DNA of 64,000 nucleotides from assembly GCF_963583255.1 (NCBI RefSeq), contig NC_084815.1, forward strand, positions 16,229,807 to 16,293,806, in the 5' to 3' direction. The position numbers and the translations under genes were made by a program. The DNA is from Pyrus communis. Lineage: Eukaryota > Streptophyta > Magnoliopsida > Rosales > Rosaceae. The notes beneath the pieces are model-generated. The model did no database searches, was not told where the DNA came from, and was given only the letters and a program-made list of their open reading frames with translations. Positions 24,580-35,922 of this stretch are shown here, in pieces. How positions within the stretch are numbered: the stretch's first letter is position 1; the number at the start of each line of letters is the position of its first letter.

Positions 24580-27500
24580 GTCTTACTCATGGGCATCACT
24601 CGCTTGGCCATCTTCGGCTGTAGCAACAACAAGTTCATACGACATGTCTATCGGAGCTGTTTTGTTTTGAGTTTTGTCCAGCTTGCTCGTCGTTAAGACT
24701 TGGTCTTGCGCTTGTGAAGCTTTACGAATCTGCTCCTGATATGCAATGCGGGCGTCTCTTGTGTCCAGGTAAGCGTCTAAATGTGCCACATACTCTTTTT
24801 CATCAACCGTAAGGCTGAAGAAGGAAACGGCTGAGAAAACTTCAAAATGGTACCATAGATATTGGAGGTCCTCAAGAGAAAAAAAAAAGTTCGGCAGTAC
24901 CATAGATATTGAAACCTAGCCTTCATTCTTGAAGCTGTGGTCGTTTAGATGATCTGTTTGGCATCGGGGTAGGTTAACGCCAGATCAAGAGAATTTTGGC
25001 AAGCCATACAAGTCATTAGCTGAATGCTTCTTGTGAAATTCCCGCATGTATTCCAAAGCTTCACCGGGAAACGGTGGGTGGAGATTTCATCGGATTTTAA
25101 TTAATGGCTCTTATGGGGGTAGTGAAGGAAATTTGCTTTTGGCTTCCTTTCGGAAATGCTTGAGGTGAGCTTTCATCTCCTCAAGCCGAATAAGGAGTTC
25201 AATTCGCTTTTCGGATTCTTCAATTGTGGTTTCAAAATCGCGATCGATCACCTTTTTTCCTTGAAGTAGCTCGGTTATGATTATCAGAGGTTGTCGGTCA
25301 TCTTCGTTACCCCACCATTTCTTTCAGCTACCATTTGGTAACCAAGGTAGCCTGGGCTGCTCATCGGTGAATCATACAGTTTATTTTCTGGTGGCGGCAT
25401 TTTAATGACTTAAATAACGCGGTATATGCATTGGTAAGGGAGTTATAGATATACCAACGTTGGTCGTGTGACTCAAGTGGCTTGAAGGTTCGCGGGTGAA
25501 CTTGAGTTGCCAGAGTTACGTGCATAATAATCTTCATTGTAAAATGGCACGTCGAAATCAAGTCATTGTCTGGCCGAATACGGTTTATTATCATATGTTT
25601 GAGGGTCGAGCCTATCGAAAACTTTTTGGCGTTGTCTTGTTCTGATCATTTTTTGAGATGCTACGACAACCGTAGGCGTGGGTTGTAGTGCTTCAACCGA
25701 AACTGGATGTTCCCTCGGCTTAATGATGATGACATTTGATTTACACTGACTACATAAAACCATTAGCCCGCCATTTACCTCTATGCTGGAATTCGACATT
25801 GGTTCAACATAAGCTAGGTTTGAAAAATATTTGGGCGGCTCGTTTGAAGATAGATCAATTTTTAATCGTGGCCGAGAATTCTGCTTAGAGATGTACTACG
25901 TTTGGATGAATTTGGATTTACCTTTTCTCTTGTCCTTGGGTAGATAAGCATCTACCATGCTTATCGTTGCTGAAGGGAAATGATCGACGTCAACGATCAT
26001 TTGTTTCTCGAGAAACTTGAGTTTACCATTGTCGATCCAGCTTTGGATGGCATCACAAAATACGACACAATTATTTGTTGTATGCTTGTTCGAGTCGTGG
26101 TACTTGCAATACGTTTTCCTTTCAAATCTTTGGCCTTAGGGACTTTATGTCCTAGCCGAAGCTTAACGATTTTTGCAAGTAACAACTGGTCGAAGATGGC
26201 GTCGGCCTTGGTGATGTCGAAAGTATAGACCTTTGATGTTTTGACAACAACTTCAGCAGAGGCTAAGTGAGTTTTGACATATTTAGGGCTAGTGTGAGCC
26301 AATGTTTTGCATACATATGGTTTGTCAATTGCTATTTAGGTCGCATTTATACTGACATATTGGGACTCTTCGCCTTCGGCCGATGCATAACTTACTGTCA
26401 GGTTTTTGCAGCTCATCCCTCGGGTTGGGATTTCTAGATTTTCTCTTCTCAGAGCAAATAATCATATTGCTCAACATGTTGAGCCAATTCATACATATCT
26501 CGGAAGTTTGCCCCCAAGAATTTCTTTTTGTATTCCACATCCAGGCTATTCAAGGCAAGCCTAACAAACTTGACTTCAGGGAAAAGGTACTTGGCACCAA
26601 TTTCTGGCTGATTTGAACCTCGTAAGATATTCCATAGGTGACTCGTCAAATGATTAAGCCATCTTGGCCAAAGAAGAAACTGACATTTTCATCCCTAGCC
26701 AATAAAATTGCTCATGAAGTTTCTCGACCAATTCCTCCCAACTTTGGATAGAGTTGGGTAGGAGGTTGATACACCATGCGAACACTAAGCCCGTTAACGA
26801 GAAATTGAACAGTCGTAGTTTATGAAAATCACTGTTAGCATCTCCACATTAAGCTATGAATTGATCCACGTGTTCTAACGAGGACAAGGATGATTCTCCA
26901 GCGAAAAGGCTAAAGACTGGAATCTTAAATCCCTTAGGATAGTCAAACCTTTCTACGAAGGCTGGATATGGGTGAATGAATTTTGGAAACTTCAGCCCAT
27001 TTTCTAAGGCCAAATCAATCGTTCTCTGGACTTCGACCATGTTAACAGGTGCCGCTTCTGCTCCTTGGTCAATTCTATCTGATTTGCTGCTTGATCCACC
27101 ATTTTTCTCTAAGTTAATCATTTTTAAGCCGAGCAGATCCTGTCTCGCCCTGTATTGCTAGCAGGGGATTTATTCTTTAGAAGAAGTGGTTGCCTGGATT
27201 GATCGGTGGGTCCAATGTCGTGGACTTTACTAACCAGAATTTCAAGCAATTTATTATGCATAGCAATATTATCGCACATCTCTTCAAGTATTCTTTTTAC
27301 CTCTTGGCTGAACATTTGGTCAAACTGCCGAGATTGTTCTTCAAATCATCGTCGGAGAAAAGATCTAGATGGTGGATCAGAGACCTCATCATCGTCCTCG
27401 TCATAATCTTCCACTAGTCCTTCAACAAAATTGCCTTTCATTTTGGTGGGGATTTCTGTATCACGAGTCTAATCGCGGACATTAATTTCCTTTTCTCAGC

Positions 27501-27615
27501 ATGTTGTACTTGTGACTTCAGGTGTCACGGCAACAGGAGGATTATATGCTTGTGACAAGCCTTCGTGTCCTGGCCTTTGGACTATAGGTGGAAGATTAGT
27601 CGTTGACTTACCCAT
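24580..27615 (-). pseudogene. gag region of copy B
   Basis: A start ATG at 27615 opens MGKSTTNLPPIVQRPGHEG. Downstream, 27121-26449 encodes a gag capsid-like region with PKFIHPYPAFVERFDYPKGFK, then LFNFSLTGLVFAW and WEELVEKLHEQFY blocks, with a stop at 26851. Bases 26302-25997 hold a nucleocapsid-like part with a CKYHDS...NNC block in a neighbouring frame. Further frames continue to 24583. Several frameshifts and stops disable it. Confidence 0.7.
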
Positions 27616-27677
27616 GATTGTTTTCTTTTTTACTGACCATGTTTCAATGGTCGTGAACTTTGTAGTTTTAGCACTGT

Positions 27678-27695
27678 GTCCTACTGTGCGTGCCA
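27678..27695 (-). other. Primer binding site of copy B
   Basis: Read on minus it starts TGGCACGCACAGTAGGAC directly inside the 5' LTR. It is a diverged version of the site in copy A. Confidence 0.55.
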
Positions 27696-27698
27696 AAA

Positions 27699-28836
27699 TG
27701 TTGACCCTAAAAACTACCAAGCCTAAGTGGGGCGCATGCCAAATAACTAATAAGCTAATTACGTCATTCAGTTGTGTGTGGGGCATGCCAACTCGTCGGT
27801 TGAGTTCAGCAGGGGAGCAAAATATGTTGATAGTGCGTTAGGTGCGCTGCTGACTTCTTGATCTGACGACTGGGGTCGAGGAAGGAACATTTCTCGGCCT
27901 TTGGGTTCTATAGCCTGAAGACAAGTCCACTAGTTTCTTCAAAGTTCACGAATCGTGGGCGCCGGGTTCGGTCTCGGTAATTATATTCGTGAGAGTATAA
28001 GTACACCGAACTGGTACCAAACTGTATGGACACAAATACTCGAAAGAGATAAATGTCTTGATTGTAAATGTGGTTTAGCCATCGAAATGTTGAACTCTAG
28101 CGAATATCTAATCATAAAATAACATTCGGCGTTCTATATGCCTAGCTTAGTAACCTGTAACACCTCACGTCATTGAGAAGGCTGATTAGATAACCTCTAC
28201 CAACAAGGACTCGATAATTCTTATCGATCGAGATTTGGATAATAATAAGTCGGTCTCAAAGTAGTGTTGTTTATCCACACTAAAGATGCTCATCGGTCGG
28301 CTGATTTTATGGCTCCAATGTTGTTTATCCAAATTGAAGATGTCGTTGGTTGCCTTCATGTTGCTGTTTATCCAAACTGAAGATGTGTTGGTGAGAAGAA
28401 AAGGGAAGAGGAAAAAATCTTAGGGTTGTTGAGAAGCTTTGCGCATGGTAATTCGTGTGTTGATTTGAATGGGCCTTGAATGATGCACTCCCTTCTCTAT
28501 TTATAGTAGCGAACCCCCCTCATAGACAAACTAGAAATGTAATCGAATTAGAACTCATCACCTTAATTTGGTCAGATTTTGGCCAATTTTAACCGTATAG
28601 GACTTTGAACCAAGCTCTTTAATGAACCAGATTCATTCCCTAATTCTAAGCATTATCAGTTTTAAGACTCCTTGTTGCACTAGGGTTCGACTACCTCACC
28701 CTTATCTAAACCAATCCTCCTCGCAACAGGATTCGGCCGAACTTGACTAGATAGCCCATGACAAGGTTCTAGATGAATGTTACTGGGCCGAGAATGACTT
28801 TAAGCTCGACCCAAAATATTATTTTAGGCCTAAACA
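27699..28836 (-). repeat. 5' LTR of copy B
   Basis: It starts tgttgaccctaaaaac at 27699 and ends ggcctaaaca at 28836, immediately before the attac duplication. It aligns with 15741-16830 with many substitutions and small indels. Confidence 0.9.
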
Positions 28837-28841
28837 ATTAC

Positions 28842-29842
28842 ACGTGTCTAGATTGCTTTAATTCGTAAAGCGAACATCTCAAACTAATAGAGAGAGTGTT
28901 CCGTGGTCAAGAACTATTTGAACTAGTTAATGCAAGCCCTTTTGGAACTTTCATATAGATATCTGTATCTAGGTCCTTATAGGGATACATTATGACCATG
29001 TCCATGAGCTGCATATTCAGTGTTTTGAAAGTTATCAAACTAATAAGATAATGGAATGCGCTGAAGTCCATTACGAGGGAGTAAGTCTCCTCATAGTCAA
29101 TTCCAAGGCTTTGAAAGAAGCCTTACATCACAAGGCGTGCTTTGTAACGCACTATTTGATTCTTCTCAATACACTTTCTTACCAACACCCACTTGTAGCC
29201 AACGAAATTCATATTAGGTGGCTTGCGAACTACATGTCTAAACATCTTATGCTTCACTAAGGAATCAAATTCAACTTGGATTACTTCGTTCCATTTTAGC
29301 CAACCGGTTCTATATTGTCTTTTATCGATGAAATAAGGTTTGATATCATCGCCAACCAAAATCTCAGCAGCTATTGCAAATGCAAATGCATTGCCAACAT
29401 TAATCTCATTCCTATTTTAAACTACATCTAAGCTAGAATAATGGACCAAAATTTCTCAATCTCGAAAGGCAGTTGTGTCTCTTCAAGAACACTACAATAA
29501 TCCACATTAACCTCATGTGATGGATAAGATGAGACAACGAAAAGATATGAATTATGTTGGCTAGTTTATGCCGTTTGTTTCCTCTTTCTAGGAAATGAAT
29601 CCTTCAAACTAATGGGTCTCCCACGCTTCAGGGTCGGTGCATATGGTTGGCTAACTGTTAAGGTACATGGAGGCCTAGTAGGGGCGCCCAACTATCAATT
29701 AGGGGCGGCACTTCCTTTTGGGACATTAACGTGACGTATGCTCGGCACACCATTCCTTGTAGGCACATTTGCAGCGAGTATATATGATATCATCTTATAA
29801 GATCAGTGAAAACGTCTGACATGCTTTGAATAGGACTGTGAA
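28842..29842 (-). pseudogene. copia pol remnant: RT N-terminal part
   Basis: Read on minus, 29359-29123 encodes the block with WNEVIQVEFDSLVKHKM, then NFVGYKWVLVRKCIEKN and VRYKARLV, the hallmark start of copia RT. It continues, broken, to copy B at 28841 and resumes at 15735. Confidence 0.8.
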
Positions 29843-30927
29843 CAGTGGCGAAGCTTCGTGAGGGTGAGGAGTGGCGGCTGCCCCTCCCCTCGCCGGAAAT
29901 CAAGCCGAGGAGCGGTGGTTCCGCCCCTCCGATCTCGTTGGAAGTGATGAAATTCCATCTGGTTTTCTAGCCTTTTAGGTTTCCCTGCTCTATCGCAGCA
30001 CAAGCTGATCGCGAGCTTTCTTTTTTTTTTTCCAAAAAAAAAAAACCTAGGCCAAAGAAAGAAGGAACGAAGATCTGCATTTTGCAATTTCTGGAGACTG
30101 GAAATGAAGTTCTGGTTTGTTTCTAACGAAGAAGAAGAGAAAGGAAGAAGAGAAAGACTTTCTCTCTCTCCCATCCTACCCCACGTGACTTTTGAGAATT
30201 ACAATTTGTTTTTTTTTCTTTTTTTTTTAATATTGGCCAATCAAATTGCCTCACCTCACTGATTTATATGGGAATTTTTTTTATTTTTTTAATTATTGTC
30301 CAATTAATTTGACCAATCTTCCAATATTTTTAAGCCACTTGCTTGACATTGTTATTTATCTTAAAATTCACTATAAATTTATACGAGCTTCAAAAATTAA
30401 TTTGTAAAATATTACGAGCTTGTAATTATTTGTTTTTTTTTTCTCTTACCATTAAATTCGACAAAATAATAAAGAAAATTTGTCAATATTTTTATATATT
30501 ATATGTTTTATAATCAATGTTTTTTTGGATATTATAGGCTATATAATAAATAGACAATTATTTATACGGTATATAATAATTTATTCAAATTTTCCTAGGT
30601 CCTCGCCTAAGTGTAAAGTCACGTCCATCATCTTTTAAAACTTCGATAATTATACAATTAAGTAATAGAACGATACAACAAGAAACGGTGATAAATCATC
30701 CTTCAAATAATATTGTTGTTCAAACCCTCCTTCGACTATTTTGAGTAGTCCAAATCCTCTTTTGAATATTTCGGTTAGTGCAAATTCTCCTATGAATATT
30801 ACAGGTAGTTCAAATAATCTTCTTGCAAATCCTGGACTTACACCTCGAATGAATGTTCACATTTTTTGGGGACCCTAAATTTTTTAAATTTCGCCCCTCC
30901 CCTCGAGAATTCTTGGCTTCGCCACTG
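29843..30927. mobile_element. Non-autonomous hAT-type element (1.09 kb)
   Basis: The ends are cagtggcgaagc and, inverted, gcttcgccactg. An 8-bp duplication flanks it (actgtgaa at 29835-29842, actgggaa at 30928-30935, one mismatch). The 8-bp duplication and CAGTGGCG terminus fit hAT transposons. No transposase is encoded. It is inserted in the copia element. Confidence 0.85.
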
Positions 30928-30935
30928 ACTGGGAA

Positions 30936-31357
30936 GATCTAGAATTCTTCATACTTTAACTCTAGATTGAGCGGCACGGGCATTGTGATAAGACAAAGCC
31001 GTAGCTGTCCATTTTAATTCGCGATGTCCATCAGGAATGTTGACTTTCTTATCTCTCCCTAACGGAGAGAAAATTGTCTCGTCGAGGTGTCATTCTGCAA
31101 ATCGAGTGTAATAAGATTGCCTTGCAAGGATTTTAAAGAGCTAATTCGAAGGTGAATCATAATCAACAAAGATTCACATCCTTCTTTGAGAACCCATATT
31201 GGAACGTTGTCATGGCGCAATTGTCACATAAACTACATATGCAATCAGTAAGTATGAAAACTTCATGTTCATACTAGTGAGAACTGTAACGCCAAATATC
31301 TCATTGTAACGCCAAATCGGGTTAGGTGGCGATGGGCCTCAGGTGGACTTGCCTGGT
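30936..31357 (-). pseudogene. copia coding remnant upstream of RT
   Basis: This is the continuation of the copia element right of the hAT-type insertion. Short frames on minus (for example over 31030-30940, with an SYGFVLSQCPCRSI-like block) suggest an integrase-side remnant, but stops are frequent and the match is weak. Confidence 0.4.
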
Positions 31358-31479
31358 GGACTTTCTTGCCTTACAAGTTACAAGTAATACAAAGCCTATA
31401 AGGATTTGATGTGCAAATCCTATTGGTATTGTACTTTAAGTTTACAAAATCACATTCCTAATTAATAATTCTATTCACA
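31358..31479 (-). repeat. Right terminal repeat (5' LTR) of the copia element
   Basis: It matches 14188-14307 (see that entry) and ends ttcaca at 31479. The inner border is uncertain and no convincing primer binding site was found beside it. Confidence 0.5.
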
Positions 31480-31528
31480 ACAAAGAAGTTTTTTTTGTTG
31501 AGTTTTGTGGAAGAATTATTTTAAGGTT

Positions 31529-31706
31529 TAGAGCTCTTTGGGAAGTACTTTTATATTACTGAAACTACTGTTAGAGAACGTTTTTAGGTTCTAAATGCAT
31601 TTGAAGTGCTTTTCCACAATTAATTTTTATTTTTACTATGGATTGATTCTAAAAACATTTCCTCTAACAGCGTTTTCAGTCATTTAAAAGTACAAACAAG
31701 CCCTAA
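31529..31706. mobile_element. Small inverted-repeat element (MITE-like)
   Basis: The left end tagagctctttgggaagtac and the inverted right end tagggcttgtttgtactttt are related, and the element has no coding capacity. A target duplication could not be settled, so the superfamily is open. Confidence 0.4.
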
Positions 31707-32401
31707 ATTATAATAAGTAAAAGTAGGATACAATAATTTATTGTTAATTTATTAGGTTGTGTTACAACTGGTGGTGTATGAATGAAACTGTTTCTTTGTG
31801 TTATTTTCTTTACGAAATTTTTTTTTTGTTGAAAACGAAAGGTGAATGTTAGGCTGATGGGTCGCTAAACCACTTAACCATGTCATGTCTTTGGTTGGTC
31901 AAGATTGGCTTTTTTGAATATCTAATCTCTCTTAAAGTGGGAGTATTCAAACACAATCTTCTGACCTAGACTAGCTATTTATGATAACTTATTGTCATTA
32001 TAGTTTTAGTAGAATGAATATGATGCTCTGAAAATTATTGTGTGGTAGCTGACAAACAATAATTCAGAGAATATTGGAGCACTCACCTTAGATGGCTCAT
32101 GGCCTCACATTAACAATGTAAAGAACAAAAATCATGAAATTAGACTACAAGAATAGAAATATTTTCAAGAACAAAATTCTTAATTTAGATAATAAGTTGA
32201 TTATGTAAGAAACTAAAAGTGCTGTAAAAGTTGCCTCAACAAGATCTGTTGGTAGAATTGGAGACCGGTCACCATATCATGAGTGACCAATCGAATTGGA
32301 CAGAGTTGAGACTCTTTACTGTGAAAGTTTCCTCAACAAGAGATTTTGAGGGGTTTGTTGTTAAGGGTGTATCTGTATAACATAAAGAACTGCTGAGAGG
32401 A

Positions 32402-35160
32402 CTCCCAATTTAGACCAATTAGTTTATGTAACTTCTTTTATAAGATTTTAGTGAAGGTTTTGGCTAATAGATTGAAGCCACTGCTGCCAACACTCATTTC
32501 TCCTATGCAAAATGTGTTTGTTGGGGGTCGACAAATTCACGATAATGTTGGCATGAACTATTTCATTTCCTTAACCTTCGGAAAACTAATCATAAATTTG
32601 AACTCGGTATCAAGCTGGATATGCATAAAGCATATGATCGGGTGGAGTGGGATTTCCTTGATGCAGTTATGACAAAGATAGGGTTTCATGCTAGATGGAG
32701 GAAGTTGATCATGGCTTGTGTGAGCTCGGTTAATTTTGTTGTTATTCTTAATGGCAACCGGGTAACAAATTTGTTCTGTCACAAGGTTTGCGACAAGGGG
32801 ATCCTTTATCTCTTTTTTTATTCCTGTTGGTTAGTGATATCTTATCCCAAATGCTTCAATCGGCAGTGGAGCGGAAGCAATTGGAAGGGTTGCAAATGAA
32901 CTCACATGGTCCAGTAATCTCTCATATTTTCTTTGCAAATGATACACTTATTTTTTTAGGGCAACTAGGCAGAATTGTTGTAAGTTGGTCCCTCTTATTG
33001 ATGAGTATTATACCGCTTCGGATCAAGGTGTTAATCTACAAAAATCATGTGTGTTTTTTTAGGCTAACACGCCGGCAACAGTGGCATCGGAATTGGGTCT
33101 AGTTCTTAATATGCCTATGGTTTTGATCTGGGATCCTATCTCGGCATTCCTGCCCTATGGGGACGATGAAAGCGGTAGGGTCTTGCTTATGTTAAAGGCA
33201 GGATTTTACATAAATTACAAGGCTGGGGGCAACGTACTCTCTCTCAAGATGGCAAAGAGGTATTAATCAAAGCAGTTACCCAAGCGATAATTAATTATCC
33301 TATGGCTTTATTTAAGTTCCTGGCTGCCGTATGCAAGGAATTGGATTCTCTGATATCTAGCCTTTGCTGGGGAGCAGGTGGTGCTGATAAGAAAGTTCAT
33401 TGGGTTTCTCACACTACTCAGGAGGGGGTATGGGGTTTCGAAACTTTAACAATTTCAATGATGCCTTACTTGCAAAATAGTGTTGGAGGTTGATTCATAA
33501 CCCTAATTCTCTCTGGGCTCAGGTCCTCAAAGCTAGATATTTTCCTCATTGTTCTTTCCTTAATGCTAAACGAAGGAGTAGGGCTTCTTGGGTGTGGCAT
33601 AGTCTTTTAGTCGATTGAGATCTATGATGAATGAGGCATATTGGCAGATCATGAATGGGAGAAATGTCCGTGTGTGGGTGGATAAATGGCTTCCCTCTCT
33701 TCCGTTGAGTCATGTTGTGCCACATAGGGATATGCCAGTTACTAGGGATACTCAGGTGCAATCTCTCATCAATCCTACTTCGCGTTAGGATCTAAACTTC
33801 CTTTAACCTTTTTTATCGTCTGAGGACATGGTTGCTATTTTGGCAACTCCTTTTGGAGATCCTCAATGCAATGACCGCTTAGTTTGGCCTTCCACCAAAA
33901 ACAGGTCTTATGTTGTAAAGTCTAGGTATTACTGTGCGAGGTTTTTGCATGGTCCTCAGGTTGATCTTCGGCCTTCTTCTTCTCATACTCCCTCACGACT
34001 AGTTTGGAATATTATTTGGAAATTGCAAACCCCACCAAAACTTCGACATTTTATATGGCAACTGACTCACCATGCCCTAGCTACGATAGAGAATTTATTT
34101 ATACGGAAACGTGCTCCATCACCAAAGTGTCCGATATGTAACTGCCAAACTGAATCTGTTGAACATCTCCTCTTCTTATGCCCTTGGGTGGAGCTTATTT
34201 GGTTTGGTGGCGTTCTTAACTATAGAGTTGATCGACCTTGGATTTCTTCATGGCTTCAGTGGTTCTTAACCATTGCGACGGGGAGGTTTGGGTCGAAGGA
34301 AAAACACTGCTTTTTGCTTTCTCATGTTGCATTTACTTATTGGCATATTTGGAAAGCTAGGTGTCAATTTTTGTATAATCATTCTCCAATCAACCCTACA
34401 CATGTTCTTTTTGCCATCTCTACCTCGGCTTCTGTTTTCTTGAACGTTACTGCTCCTTAGCATGTTTCCATCCCGACTCTCTCTAGGGTGGAGGCCCTGG
34501 TGGTTGTTTGGCCACCCCTTACATTTGCCTTCCTCAAGGTCAATGTGGATGATAGCTGGCCTTCATCAACGAGGAATGGTTTTGTGAGTGTTGTGATTCG
34601 TGAATCACGTAGTCTCCTTGTTGCTGTGGCACGGTATGAGGTTAAGGCTCATAATGCCACTACGGCTAAAGCTTTGGCTATGTTGCGAGATTGTGAACTT
34701 GTAAATGCGTTGGGGCATCATCAGGTAATTTTTTTAATCCGACTCAAAGGACACAAATACATCTTTATCAAATTCGTTGGATGTTGGCAGATGGAAGTCT
34801 TTTCCCACCTTAACTCTGGTTAAACGGTATGGATAGTCCTTCCAGGACTATCGCTGGTCTTGGATTCCAAGGTCATCCAATATGGCAGCGCATTTCTTGG
34901 CGCCGCGACGTAATGCAGAGATGTGCAAGTGCATTTAGGTCTGCATACCTTTATCTTCATTGGTTTATGTATTGAATAAAAGTAATTCAAGGGGTGACAC
35001 TTAAACTCGGTTCCAGTGTCTTTCTATGATCCCCTTTGCTGCTTTATTTATGTTGTTTCTGTTTGTTGGCCTCGGGGTAGGCTTTCTTTGTAACTCTCTG
35101 GCTTTTTTGCCCTGGAATGATATTTCCCGGTTTCCTCCAAAAAATAAAAATAAAAAATAA
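32402..35160 (+). mobile_element. 5'-truncated L1-type LINE
   Basis: The insertion is flanked by an 18-bp duplication (aaagaactgctgagagga at 32384-32401 and, with one change, at 35161-35178) and ends in an A-rich tail (35139-35160). It begins inside the RT domain, so the 5' part including the endonuclease is missing, as is usual for aborted target-primed reverse transcription. Confidence 0.92.
32405..34823 (+). pseudogene. LINE ORF2 remnant: RT, zinc-finger region, RNase H
   Basis: Translation in shifting frames gives [20 protein letters not shown] near 32413, [17 protein letters not shown] near 32500, [14 protein letters not shown] near 32627, RQGDPLSLFLFLLVSDIL near 32790 and ISHIFFANDTLIFL (degenerate catalytic FADD block, here FAND) near 32920. 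Bases 33828-34460 are an uninterrupted frame with the CPICNCQTESVEHLLFLCPW zinc-binding region. Bases 34488-34730 encode RNase H (KVNVDDSW). Frameshifts near 32620, 32790, 33080 and 33500 disable it. Confidence 0.88.
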
Positions 35161-35295
35161 AAAGAACTGCTAAGAGGATGTTGGATTTTCCAAGGGGGTA
35201 GGCTATATATATTTTGGTCAATGGTAGAGAACATCCATTATACAAAGTCTAAACGGACGAATCAGTACATAAAGGAAAAAAACAGTACATAAGGG

Positions 35296-35430
35296 AAAAA
35301 ACATAAAAGGGTTTCAACCCAGAAGGTGACTAGTAGAGAAAACCCTAGAAGCCTAAAAGGAAAAAGACATAAAAGGGTTTCAACCCAAAAGGTGACTAGT
35401 AGAGAAAACCCTAGAAGCCTAAATGAAAAA
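35296..35430. repeat. Short tandem duplication (about 67 bp, two copies)
   Basis: Two adjacent copies of a unit running from an aaaaacataaaagggttt block to an ccctagaagcctaaa block occupy about 35301-35363 and 35368-35430. They lie in otherwise featureless sequence between the LINE and the next hAT-type element. Confidence 0.8.
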
Positions 35431-35922
35431 TGATCCGCTCCAGCTGCCCAAAAATCAGAAGCGGCCGACAATCAACACTGCCAATTCCACACCACGAAAT
35501 AATAGTTCTCCACTATATTATTTAATGGGAAAAAGGAAAGAAAATGAAAACCAGAAACCACCGATTATGGCTTGAAAAAAAAGGTTGTAGGAGAAAAATA
35601 GGATGGTAATCAGTTTAATGGGCTTAGTTGCAATAATAATCCATTTTATGGGGTTAGATTGGGCTTATAAATCTTTAAAAACTTGGGCTAATTATAAGAA
35701 TGGTAGATTTATTTTCTGCAACTATATATTATAATTTAATCTGGTTAGGTGCAATTCATTGAGTGTTGGATTAGCAAGTAATAAACAGATACATGATAGT
35801 CTTTCTCTAAGAAATAATAAACAAGGAATGGGCATTGCTGGTTTCCTTATTCAATTCTGTATGCATCAATGAATTAAGCTTTGGTTGCTCTCGATTGAAT
35901 ATGGGTGGACAAAACAAGAAAC

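Larger units (their letters stand above)
15741..28836 (-). mobile_element. Tat-like Ty3/gypsy LTR retrotransposon, copy B (full length, 13.1 kb)
   Basis: Two LTRs (15741-16830 and 27699-28836), each with TG...CA ends, are flanked by a perfect 5-bp duplication attac (15736-15740 and 28837-28841). On minus the order is LTR, primer binding site, gag, protease, RT, RNase H, integrase C-terminal part, then an extra gene on the opposite strand, polypurine tract and LTR. Stops and frameshifts affect all coding parts, and the integrase core is deleted near 21330-21350 relative to copy A, so it is non-autonomous. The LTRs differ at many sites, so the insertion is old. Confidence 0.9.
14188..31479 (-). 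mobile_element. Decayed Ty1/copia LTR element, split by copy B and a hAT-type element
   Basis: Short terminal repeats (about 120 bp) at 14188-14307 and 31358-31479 share aagcctataaggatttgat, an actttaagtttaca block and a cacattcctaattaataattct block. On minus the coding remnants run in copia order: an integrase-side fragment (about 31200-30936), the RT N-terminal part (29400-28842), then after copy B the RT C-terminal part (15735-15480) and RNase H (15190-15000). A purine-rich tract read on minus (about 14322-14308) abuts the left repeat. Outer LTR borders and a target duplication could not be fixed, and many stops are present. Confidence 0.7.

Noticed and set aside
29803..30174. 123-codon minus-strand open frame as a gene
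   Set aside because: It starts inside the hAT-type element and crosses its left border into copia sequence. No domain and no second copy as a protein.
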